Shown: positions 45,071-52,452 of the stretch, piece after piece
Position numbering within the stretch: the stretch's first letter is position 1
How the letters are laid out: each line of letters begins with the position of its first letter
Assembly: GCA_002050355.1 (NCBI GenBank)
Contig: MWYY01000060.1
Coordinates: 1 to 64,000, forward strand
Length of the DNA stretch: 64,000 nt
DNA from: Acidobacteria bacterium 28-9
Lineage (GTDB): Bacteria; Acidobacteriota; Blastocatellia; Pyrinomonadales; Pyrinomonadaceae
Direction of reading: 5' to 3'
Notes under the pieces: generated by a model
What the model saw: the letters and a program-made list of their open reading frames with translations, nothing else
The model's database searches: none
What the model was told of the DNA's origin: nothing
Made by a program: the position numbers and the translations under genes

Positions 45071-46201
45071 AAGAAGGGCTTGGTCTAAGTCCGCGATTAT
45101 ATCTTCGATGTCTTCGATGCCGACCGATATGCGAATTAAACCGTCGGAAATTCCCAGCGTTTGTCGTTTTTCGAGCGGAATGGAAGCGTGCGTCATTGTC
45201 GCCGGGTGTGAAATCAAACTCTCTACGCCGCCTAAACTTTCTGCCAGAGTGCAGAGTTTGACCGATTCCAAAACTTTTTTCGCATTCTCGAGCGAGCCGG
45301 TTTCAAAGGCGACCATTCCGCCGAAACCTCGCTGCTGGCGGCTGGCTATCTCAAACTGCGGGTGCGATTGCAAGCCCGGATAATAAACTCGCTGGACGCG
45401 CGGATGTTCGGCAAGAAAAGCGGCGACGGCTCGCCCGTTGCGGTCGTGCGCTTCCATTCTGACAGCGAGCGTTTTTGTGCCTCGCAAAACCAGAAATGAA
45501 TCGAACGGCGACAAAATCGCGCCGATACTGTTTTGGATAAATCCAATCCATTCGGCGTCGGTTTCGTCATTGAGCGCGACAAATCCACCGATGCTGTCTG
45601 AATGTCCGTTCAAATACTTCGTTGTCGAATGGACAACAATATCCACGCCGAAATCCATCGGACGCTGCAAATACGGCGACATAAACGTATTGTCGCAGAC
45701 AACGCGCGAGCCGTGGGCGTGTGCGATTTCAGAAACCGCCCGCAAATCCGTAACGCTCATTACCGGATTTGTCGGCGTTTCGACAAAAACCATTTTCGTA
45801 TTCGGTTTAAACGCACGTTCGATATTTACCGCATCCGTCGTATCTACCAAATCAAACTCGACGCCGTAATCTACCAGCACGCGGCTGAACAGACGGTAAG
45901 TTCCGCCGTAAGTGTTGTCGCCTAAAATAACGTGGTCGCCGGCTTTGACGAGTTTTAAAACGGCATCGGTCGCAGACATTCCCGAAGCGAAAGCGAAACC
46001 GAATTTTGCGCCTTCGAGCGCGGCAATGTTTTTTTCGAGAGCAAGCCGCGTCGGATTGTGCGTTCGCGCATATTCAAAACCTTTATGTTTTCCCAAACCT
46101 TCCTGCGCGTATGTCGAAGTCTGGTAAATCGGCACGCTGACCGCGCCGGTTGCGCTGTCCGGCTCATTACCGGCGTGGATTGCAATTGTCGAAAAACCCA
46201 T
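45068..46201 (-). CDS. Cystathionine gamma-synthase/lyase family, PLP-dependent
   Basis: 377 residues. The PLP lysine is in 'VHSTTKYLNGHSDSIGG'; 'YARTHNPTRLALEKNIAALE' and 'SLGGVESLISHPATMTHAS' are family signatures. It acts in the transsulfuration pathway, making or splitting cystathionine. Synthase and lyase cannot be told apart reliably here. No S-box or SAM riboswitch was seen upstream. Confidence 0.93.
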   Translation of the reverse strand: MGFSTIAIHAGNEPDSATGAVSVPIYQTSTYAQEGLGKHKGFEYARTHNPTRLALEKNIAALEGAKFGFAFASGMSATDAVLKLVKAGDHVILGDNTYGGTYRLFSRVLVDYGVEFDLVDTTDAVNIERAFKPNTKMVFVETPTNPVMSVTDLRAVSEIAHAHGSRVVCDNTFMSPYLQRPMDFGVDIVVHSTTKYLNGHSDSIGGFVALNDETDAEWIGFIQNSIGAILSPFDSFLVLRGTKTLAVRMEAHDRNGRAVAAFLAEHPRVQRVYYPGLQSHPQFEIASRQQRGFGGMVAFETGSLENAKKVLESVKLCTLAESLGGVESLISHPATMTHASIPLEKRQTLGISDGLIRISVGIEDIEDIIADLDQALL

Positions 46202-46438
46202 AAAAAGTAAAGAAGATATAAATGGAAAAGTCTGACTGTTTTTTATTTGATTTTAGTGTATTATCTCAATAAAATCATCGTTTTAATGAGGTTTCATGGT
46301 AACTTGGCGTCGGGAAAATTGCAACAGTCAAGTCTTGAAATTACAAATTCGACAATATACTTAAAATAATTCTTCCAATCGCGCAAAAAATGTTTAGAAT
46401 GATTGAGAAGTTTTCACCAAACCAAAAAGAGGTTAATA

Positions 46439-46771
46439 ATGTTACCAAACGAAAAAGATGAAGTGTTTTCGCCTGCGGAAAGACGGCAGTCAGAGCGTAA
46501 GAAACTGATTGTCAACGTTGATTACGAAGGCGGCGACGGAACGGGCATTGCTAACACGCGAGACATCAGCATCGGCGGGTTGTATATGCTGACGAGTTCG
46601 CCCTTTGAAATCGGAACGCCGCTTTTTATGCGAATGACCATCGGCGGCGAAGAAATCGGTTTGGACGGCGTGGTAACTTATACCGACCCCGAACACGGCG
46701 TCGGCGTACGGTTTGAAGCGATGTCGGAAAAAAACGAGGAAATACTGAAAAAAGAATTGCACCTGGAATAA
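46439..46771 (+). CDS. PilZ-domain protein
   Basis: 110 residues from the ATG at 46439, preceded by an AAAGAGG ribosome-binding site. A PilZ c-di-GMP pocket is suggested by 'ERRQSERKKL' (RxxxR-type) and 'TRDISIGGLYML' (DxSxGG). Such proteins bind c-di-GMP to control motility or envelope processes. It is monocistronic. Confidence 0.9.
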   Translation: MLPNEKDEVFSPAERRQSERKKLIVNVDYEGGDGTGIANTRDISIGGLYMLTSSPFEIGTPLFMRMTIGGEEIGLDGVVTYTDPEHGVGVRFEAMSEKNEEILKKELHLE

Positions 46772-46842
46772 TGGTGAATGGTAAATGATGAATGAAAAAC
46801 AATTCTTTCATTAACCATTCACCGTTCACCATTCACCATTAA
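46769..46842. repeat. Inverted heptamer repeat (GGTGAAT / ATTCACC)
   Basis: The left arm has GGTGAAT-GGTAAAT-GATGAAT units, the right arm complementary ACCATTC/ACCGTTC units, with about 20 bases between. It is located between the PilZ gene and the carboxylate-amine ligase gene, both on the plus strand. Confidence 0.82.
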
Positions 46843-46848
46843 AAATCT

Positions 46849-47970
46849 ATGTTTGAACAATTTACGCTCGGAATAGAAGAGGAATTTCAAATCGTTGACC
46901 CGCAGACGCGCCAATTAAAATCGCACGTTTCTGAAATTCTGGAAGAAGGCAAATTGCTTTTGGGTGAAAAAATAAAACCCGAAATGATTCAGTCTATGAT
47001 TGAAGTCGGCACGGGCGTCTGCGCCAATATCGGGGAAGCGCGCGAAGATATTACAAAGCTGCGCTGTATTATCTCCTGGCTGGCGCGAAAAAAAGGTATG
47101 GAAATCGTCGCTGCCTCGACGCATCCGTTTTCCAAATGGTCAGACCAGGAGATTTTCGACGACGAACGTTATCAATTTTTGGTCGAAGAACTGCAAATGG
47201 TCGCGCGCAGTCTGCTGATTTTCGGTCTTCACGTCCACGTCGGCATCAAAGATTTAGACCGACGCATTCACATAATGAACGCCGCGCGCTATTTTCTGCC
47301 GCACGTTTTAGCGATGACGACTTCCAGCCCGTTTTGGCTCGGTCATCACACGGGTTTGAAATCTTACCGTTCGGAAGTTTTCAAAAAATTTCCGCGCACG
47401 GATATTCCCGACCATTTCGATTCCTACGCCGGATATGAGCGTTACGTCAGTTTGCTGGTCAGTATGAATTGCATCGACAACGCGAAAAAGATTTACTGGG
47501 ATTTGCGCCCGCATCCGTTTTTTCCGACCATCGAGTTTCGCGTCTGCGACATTCCGACGCGCGTTGACGATACGGTTGCCGTCGCCGCGCTTTTCCAAGC
47601 CATTGTCGCTAAATTAAACGTGCTGATGGATAAAAACTTAGGCTTTCGACTTTACCACCGCAGATTGATTCAAGAAAATAAATGGCGCGCCGTGCGCTGG
47701 GGTTTGCAGGGCAAAATGCTCGATTTAGGCAAGCAAAAAGAAGTTCCGGCAACGGATTTGATACGCGAGCTGCTTGATTTTGTTGACGATGTTTTAGACG
47801 ATTTAGACTCCCGCAAAGAAGTCGAACATATCCACACTATTCTCGAACGCGGAACATCCGCCGACGAGCAGTTAAAAGTCTGGGAAGACAACGACCAGAA
47901 CTTCGCTCCGGTGGTCGATATGCTGATAAAAAATACGATGGAAAGTGTGCCGGAAAATTGTTTCGATTGA
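46849..47970 (+). CDS. Carboxylate-amine ligase, YbdK/GCS2 family
   Basis: 373 residues, the usual length of YbdK-like enzymes. The family start 'TLGIEEEFQIVDPQTRQL' is present, and 'GLHVHVGI' and 'WDLRPHPFFPTIEFRVCD' fit the glutamate-cysteine ligase 2 domain. Members have weak glutamate-cysteine ligase activity or other carboxylate-amine ligations. A glutamine-amidotransferase gene lies beyond the cassette on the other strand. Confidence 0.9.
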   Translation: MFEQFTLGIEEEFQIVDPQTRQLKSHVSEILEEGKLLLGEKIKPEMIQSMIEVGTGVCANIGEAREDITKLRCIISWLARKKGMEIVAASTHPFSKWSDQEIFDDERYQFLVEELQMVARSLLIFGLHVHVGIKDLDRRIHIMNAARYFLPHVLAMTTSSPFWLGHHTGLKSYRSEVFKKFPRTDIPDHFDSYAGYERYVSLLVSMNCIDNAKKIYWDLRPHPFFPTIEFRVCDIPTRVDDTVAVAALFQAIVAKLNVLMDKNLGFRLYHRRLIQENKWRAVRWGLQGKMLDLGKQKEVPATDLIRELLDFVDDVLDDLDSRKEVEHIHTILERGTSADEQLKVWEDNDQNFAPVVDMLIKNTMESVPENCFD

Positions 47971-47978
47971 GCTACCGT

Positions 47979-48092
47979 TCATAACGCTTGAGATGACGTG
48001 GGGCGAAACCGCCACCAAGCCTGTTAAGGTTTAACGGACAACTTCGATAACAAAGTCGCTGTTTCGCCCTCACGTCCATTGATTTGTTATGC
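47979..48092 (-). other. attC-like recombination site 1 (cassette-associated)
   Basis: Read on the minus strand (cassette orientation): R'' is GCATAAC, L'' ends GACGTG-A-GGGCGAAAC, L' begins GTTTCGCCC-CACGTC, and R' is GTTATGA. The paired arms match except one extra base in L'' (48070), the extrahelical base typical of attC sites. The stop TAA of the cassette gene lies inside R'', as often seen. The central loop is about 50 nt. Confidence 0.72.
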
Positions 48093-48773
48093 CTCTTTCT
48101 TTAGTTTTTTTGTGCGCTTTATCCACTTACCCTTAATAAGTTTTCTTGTATCAAGAAATTTGTCGTCTCCAATAAAATACTCTATTTCTTTCTGGGTTAA
48201 CACAGGTTTGTTGTTTAGCAGTTTGTATGTTTCCGTTTCATGATAGCAGCAGCCGGATTTGGAAAAAGTTACAAGACGTCTCTTTTTCGGTTCTGTAAAA
48301 AAGAGTCCAAGATAAACGCCTTCGGTCAATTCCGACAATTTTCGGTTTAGAGTAAATTTGCCCGACTTGTAGAGGTAAATATTGTAAGAAGGTCCTGTAT
48401 ACCCGCCGTTGTTGCCATTCCAGATTGCTAAATCTTCGTAACCGTCAAAATTGAAATCTTCAAACACGAAACTATAAGTCTCCGCATAAAGCCCGCGAGG
48501 TTTGGTGTTTATTTTAGGATTGAAAGCTGTGTTTTCTTTTGAAACTATAATGTTCCGCAACCGCAAAATTTGAAACGGGTGCTTTTTGCCTTTTCTGTAA
48601 AGATTGATTCGTGCTGAGCCTTTCACGTAACCCTGCAATCTGTCTTGCGCGTCATTTTCAACAACTCGAACAAACAAATCGTATTTTTTCGACGCATTTT
48701 GAATTTTGAACGTCTCTTGCGCGAACAATGTTTGTCCAGCGAAAAACACCAAAACTAAAAGTAAGAATTTCAT
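48087..48773 (-). CDS. Secreted protein of the XAC2610 type, in an integron-like cassette
   Basis: 228 residues from the ATG at 48773, preceded by an in-frame TTG. A signal peptide ('LLLVLVFFAGQTLFAQ') leads to a domain with 'EDFNFDGYEDLAIW' and 'YNIYLYKSGKFTLNRKLSEL', the pattern of XAC2610-related proteins with an FG-GAP-like calcium motif. The function is unknown. It is bracketed by attC-like sites of the same orientation, which marks it as a mobile gene cassette, and its stop codon overlaps attC 1. Confidence 0.82.
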   Translation of the reverse strand: MKFLLLVLVFFAGQTLFAQETFKIQNASKKYDLFVRVVENDAQDRLQGYVKGSARINLYRKGKKHPFQILRLRNIIVSKENTAFNPKINTKPRGLYAETYSFVFEDFNFDGYEDLAIWNGNNGGYTGPSYNIYLYKSGKFTLNRKLSELTEGVYLGLFFTEPKKRRLVTFSKSGCCYHETETYKLLNNKPVLTQKEIEYFIGDDKFLDTRKLIKGKWIKRTKKLKKEA

Positions 48774-48798
48774 AAACGTCTCATTGCACAAGGTAGAG

Positions 48799-48856
48799 GC
48801 ATAACATCAGAGTTGAGCGGCGCGTTTTTCGCGTCCGCTCCAACGACATGTTTGGC
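48799..48856 (-). other. attC-like recombination site 2 (upstream neighbour cassette)
   Basis: On the minus strand: R'' is GCCAAAC, L'' GTTG-G-AGCGG with one unpaired G, a short loop, L' CCGCT-CAAC, and R' GTTATGC. The folded site is 58 nt with a strong central stem. The extra base falls in the same arm as in site 1. Cleavage is expected just inside R', between G and TTATGC, immediately upstream of the cassette gene. Confidence 0.75.
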
Positions 48857-48906
48857 AGAGAGACGATGCTGCGAGCGAAAGACGAGGGCGACAACCGCGA
48901 AGGACG

Positions 48907-48963
48907 GTTACGCTCGTGAGCTTTCCGTCTCCAACGCGGTTGAGCGGAAGCTCACGAGCGTAA
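48907..48963. repeat. Long inverted repeat (about 20 bp arms)
   Basis: GTTACGCTCGTGAGCTTTCCG and its near-exact complement at 48943-48962, one base difference, around an about 15-nt loop. It starts GTT and ends AAC, opposite to an attC, so it is not a cassette site. It could be a palindromic remnant or a stem-loop mobile element. Confidence 0.65.
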
Positions 48964-49250
48964 CATGTATGTCAAGATGTTGGCGACCCGTCGGGCGCTC
49001 AAAAGTTGCATCGGCTGTCTGACCAAACTTTGTATTCTGCCGAATTATTTACGTATTATATAGAATTTTTTATACTTCATGCTAAAAGCTAAAGTCAACA
49101 AAAAATTGATTTTCTCGGATTTCTACACCTGATTTTTCTTCAAAATATAATTCTGCATAAAAAATTAGGCGGAATTGGAAAAAGCTATACTGAAAAACTG
49201 TTCGTAAATCGGCATAGCTCTTTGACTAGAGGTTAAAATCTTATCTAAAG

Positions 49251-50186
49251 TTATTTGTGCTTGAGAGCCAATTTTAAGAAGTTCTCGAACAGAATGCGCC
49301 CGTCGCGCGATTCGTTCGGGTGTTCCCAGCGCGTCGGGTTTTTCGACCAATCTTCAAACGATTTTTCCAGGTGAAACTGCACCGTGTAAATTAATTGTCC
49401 ATTGCTTCTTTTAACCATCATCTGGTTTTTACAAAGGTAAGCTGTCGCTATTTGTTTGAAACCTTCGGGAAAACCTTCGACCTGTAAACCGTGATTTTGC
49501 CAGACGCGCAGAATATCGTCTTCAATCGTATAATCCTGCCAGACATTGCTTTCCCTGCTTCCGTCGTCTGCTGCCGCGCCCGCAAAAATCGGGTCGCTCT
49601 CGTCGGTGATTTTAACGAAACGGTATTGGTGTTCGACCACACGGTTCGCGCGCTTCGACGCCGGTTCGAGATTGTCTAAAGTCGTAAGGCGCGCGCCGAA
49701 ACTCATTCCGATAAGCTGGTGCGCGCCGCAAATGCCGAGAACCGGAATCTTTGTTGTCGTAATAAATTTACGAAATTTTTCTAAGTGAGCCGGATTGTAA
49801 TAATCAAAATCCGAAAGCGTTCCGCTCATCACAATCGCGTCGGGCGCGAAACTTTTCGCCGCTTCGCCGACTTCCGACAAATGCACGGTCAAAGTCTTCG
49901 GATTTTTTACAAGGCGTAAAACATTTTTCGCAATGTTATCGCACGCCAGACCGGAAATCTTGCGCTCGAAACGCAGCTTGCTTTCCTTCGTACCGTTCCA
50001 TTCCTTGCGCGCCAAATCCGACAAATCGTCTTCGTAACGCAGCAAATCATTGACGATTAAAACTTTCGCGTGCGCGACCTTTTTTTCAATCGGTTCATAG
50101 CGGCAAAACGGGCGATTGTTGTAAGGAAACGGAAGTTCCTTCGGCTCTAATTGGGCTTTTACTGAAACGGGCATCACATCTAACAT
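49251..50186 (-). CDS. Class I glutamine amidotransferase-like protein
   Basis: 311 residues. The nucleophile elbow is 'GICGAHQLIG' (Cys), the catalytic His is in 'TVQFHLEKSFEDW'. It looks like a standalone GATase with an about 80-residue N-terminal extension; the partner that uses the ammonia is unknown. The YbdK-type ligase beyond the cassette is one candidate for a functional link, but nothing shows it. Confidence 0.85.
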   Translation of the reverse strand: MLDVMPVSVKAQLEPKELPFPYNNRPFCRYEPIEKKVAHAKVLIVNDLLRYEDDLSDLARKEWNGTKESKLRFERKISGLACDNIAKNVLRLVKNPKTLTVHLSEVGEAAKSFAPDAIVMSGTLSDFDYYNPAHLEKFRKFITTTKIPVLGICGAHQLIGMSFGARLTTLDNLEPASKRANRVVEHQYRFVKITDESDPIFAGAAADDGSRESNVWQDYTIEDDILRVWQNHGLQVEGFPEGFKQIATAYLCKNQMMVKRSNGQLIYTVQFHLEKSFEDWSKNPTRWEHPNESRDGRILFENFLKLALKHK

Positions 50187-50304
50187 AAGTTTTAACAGTT
50201 CTTAAAAAATTAACATAAAGTTAGATAGTAAAACATTCTTGTGAGATGCTCAAAATAACCGATAACGGAAAGTGGTGAACGGATAGTTGAAGAGTGTTCT
50301 TACA

Positions 50305-50784
50305 CTATCCGCTTCTTTGCTTCGTGCTTTGTTTGAATTCAGGCATCAGGGAACCGGCACCGATTTCTTCAATTTCTTCGCGCATTTCTCTTATCAAACT
50401 CGAACGCATACGACCTTTGACCGACGCCGTTTTACCTCGCGCGGCTTCGTCCAAAAGCAGCAAACTTTTCTGCCAGGCAGATTCGAGTTCGTCGGCGAGA
50501 GTCGAGATTTTTGTTATGTCGTAAGGAACGGCGATTTCGAGGCAGCCGACGCGGGCGAAAATCTGCAAATATCTGGCGGTTGATAAATCAGGGCAGGAAA
50601 AACGTTGATTTCCAACTTTTAGTTCGACACCTAAAAGGGTGTGCTGAACGGTTGCACGATTTTCGCGCCTGGCGATTTCATCAAGCCGGTAAGAACGCGT
50701 TCGCTGCGTTCTTACCTTTTCGCGGTAAATCGCCGGAAGCCATTCGGCGCTTAATTTTTCTTTGATTTCACCAGCAATATCCAT
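50305..50784 (-). CDS. Hypothetical protein
   Basis: 159 residues, no signal peptide, charged N- and C-terminal parts ('IREMREEIEEIGAGSLMPEF'). It follows nuoN on the same strand after an 81-bp gap with a hairpin. I do not recognise a domain. An inverted repeat GTAAGAACGC...GCGTTCTTAC lies within the coding sequence (about 50689-50715). It may be part of the nuo transcript or independent. Confidence 0.58.
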   Translation of the reverse strand: MDIAGEIKEKLSAEWLPAIYREKVRTQRTRSYRLDEIARRENRATVQHTLLGVELKVGNQRFSCPDLSTARYLQIFARVGCLEIAVPYDITKISTLADELESAWQKSLLLLDEAARGKTASVKGRMRSSLIREMREEIEEIGAGSLMPEFKQSTKQRSG

Positions 50785-50804
50785 TTCTTAAATCGTAAAC
50801 AGAA

Positions 50805-50851
50805 AGTCGTGAATAGTAAATAGCTTTTTGCTCTATTTACTATTCACGACT
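50805..50851. terminator. Perfect 19-bp hairpin after nuoN
   Basis: 50805-50823 and 50833-50851 are exact complements around a 9-nt loop; further GTAAAC/GTTTAC pairing lies outside. No T-tract follows on the minus strand, so it may serve as an RNA end or be another intergenic repeat. It sits 15 bp beyond the nuoN stop. Confidence 0.65.
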
Positions 50852-50865
50852 TATTGTTTACAAAT

Positions 50866-52413
50866 TTATTTTTCGGCTTTAACCACAGCACGCGGCGGAG
50901 ATTGCGAAAATCTTTCAATTATCCGGTCGCTGAAAATTCCGAAATAAAACACGCCCGAAATCGTAATCAGCAATGCCGCCGCAAGCGGCAACGAAATTCG
51001 CGGCGCAAGCCATTCGGTCGTGCGCTCGCGGAAAAACATCACGACAACAAGACGCAGATAATAATAAGCAGAAATCGCCGTGTTAACCACTGCAACAACA
51101 ACGAGAATCGTCAACAGAGAATTTCCCGCTTCGAGCGCCGGACGAAAAACAAGAACTTTGCCCATAAAGCCCGCCGTCAAAGGCAAACCCAAAAGCGAAA
51201 GCATAAACAGCGACAGCGCAAACGACAACACGGGCGAGCGAAAACCGATGCCGTTGTAATCTTCAAATTCAGTGCGGCGGTCGTTTTTCTGCGCCAGCAA
51301 TGTAACGATTGCAAACGCGCCAAGGTTCGTTACGGCGTAAGTGAGCATATAAAACGCAACGGACGCAATTGCCGCGTCTCGCTTATCCGCCGTCGCCGCC
51401 ACACCCGCGCCGATAAAACCGACGAGCGCGTAACCGGCGTGCGCGATTGACGAGTAAGCGAGCATACGTTTGACGTTATTTTGTACAATCGCTGCGATGT
51501 TACCGACTGTCATTGTCAGCATCGCCATCACGGTCAAAGCCGTAACCCAGGTTTCATGCAGCGCAACCGAAGCCGTCGCGCCTGCGACGAGCGGAAAACC
51601 GAGGACGAAAACGCGCATAAACGACGCAAACGCGGCAGCTTTCGGTCCGGCAGCCATAAACCCTGTAATCGGCGTCGGCGCGCCTTCATAAACGTCCGGC
51701 GTCCAGACGTGAAACGGAACGGTCGCCGCTTTAAATCCGAAACCGATAACAAGCATCGCCGCACCAATTAAAAGAAGAGCAGGGAAGTTTGGATTAGCGA
51801 CGGCAAGTGCGATTTCCGTGATATTCGTCGAACCGGTCGCGCCATAAATCAAAGCCATTCCGTAAAGCAGAAATCCGGTCGAAAACGAACCCAGAATAAA
51901 GTATTTCATCGCTGATTCGTTCGAGCGCAAATCGGATTTTCTCAAACCCGCCATCACGTAAGTCGCAATCGAGAGCGTCTCCAAACCGAGAAATAAAATC
52001 ACCATATCATTGCCCGACGCCATAAACAGCATCCCGACTGTCGCAAACATCAACAGCGAATGATACTCGCCGACCGGAACATTCTCGCGTTCAGTCCAAA
52101 CGGTAGAAATCAAAATCGTTACCGCCGATACAAACAGTGCAACAAACGAAAAACTGAGCCGCAGATTATCGTTAGCAATCATCCCGCCCCAGGCGTTCGC
52201 CGGAATGTCTGCATTTCCCCACATCGTATAAAGCACAAACGCGGAAATGAGAAGCCCGACAAGCGAAATCGCGCCGGTAACAACGCGCTGTTTCGGCGCA
52301 AAGCTGTCGTAAAGCATCACGATTGTTCCGGCAATAGCGACAATCATTTCAGGCAAAATCGCCGACAAGCTGGTGTTCGGATTTACTAAATCTGCTAAAA
52401 ATACTGTGTTCAT
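50866..52413 (-). CDS. nuoN: NADH-quinone oxidoreductase subunit N
   Basis: 515 residues, normal for NuoN. It is an antiporter-like proton-channel subunit with about 14 helices. Family segments include 'YVMAGLRKSDLRSNESAMKY' and 'FHVWTPDVYEGAPTPITGFM', and the conserved Lys of the channel is in the central helices. It is the last gene of the visible nuo operon, 39 bp after nuoM. Confidence 0.95.
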   Translation of the reverse strand: MNTVFLADLVNPNTSLSAILPEMIVAIAGTIVMLYDSFAPKQRVVTGAISLVGLLISAFVLYTMWGNADIPANAWGGMIANDNLRLSFSFVALFVSAVTILISTVWTERENVPVGEYHSLLMFATVGMLFMASGNDMVILFLGLETLSIATYVMAGLRKSDLRSNESAMKYFILGSFSTGFLLYGMALIYGATGSTNITEIALAVANPNFPALLLIGAAMLVIGFGFKAATVPFHVWTPDVYEGAPTPITGFMAAGPKAAAFASFMRVFVLGFPLVAGATASVALHETWVTALTVMAMLTMTVGNIAAIVQNNVKRMLAYSSIAHAGYALVGFIGAGVAATADKRDAAIASVAFYMLTYAVTNLGAFAIVTLLAQKNDRRTEFEDYNGIGFRSPVLSFALSLFMLSLLGLPLTAGFMGKVLVFRPALEAGNSLLTILVVVAVVNTAISAYYYLRLVVVMFFRERTTEWLAPRISLPLAAALLITISGVFYFGIFSDRIIERFSQSPPRAVVKAEK

Positions 52414-52452
52414 CGTAAAATAAAATCAGACGTAATCTGAGCGAATGAAAAA

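Noticed and set aside
46202-46438. Possible SAM riboswitch before the cystathionine gene
   Set aside because: No S-box-type stems or conserved blocks visible in this AT-rich spacer.
44997-46842. CRISPR-like repeats near 45.0 and 46.8 kb
   Set aside because: Units are 7 bp and directly adjacent with no spacers; no cas genes are present.
48907-48963. Third attC site
   Set aside because: The ends read GTT...AAC, the reverse of the attC layout AAC...GTT, and no L-box with an extra base is visible.
47971-49250. Integron integrase gene near the cassette
   Set aside because: No tyrosine-recombinase reading frame exists here or elsewhere in the window.
50854-51450. Open frame of 198 codons on the plus strand
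   Set aside because: Antisense to nuoN, with low-complexity Arg/Asn/Lys composition.
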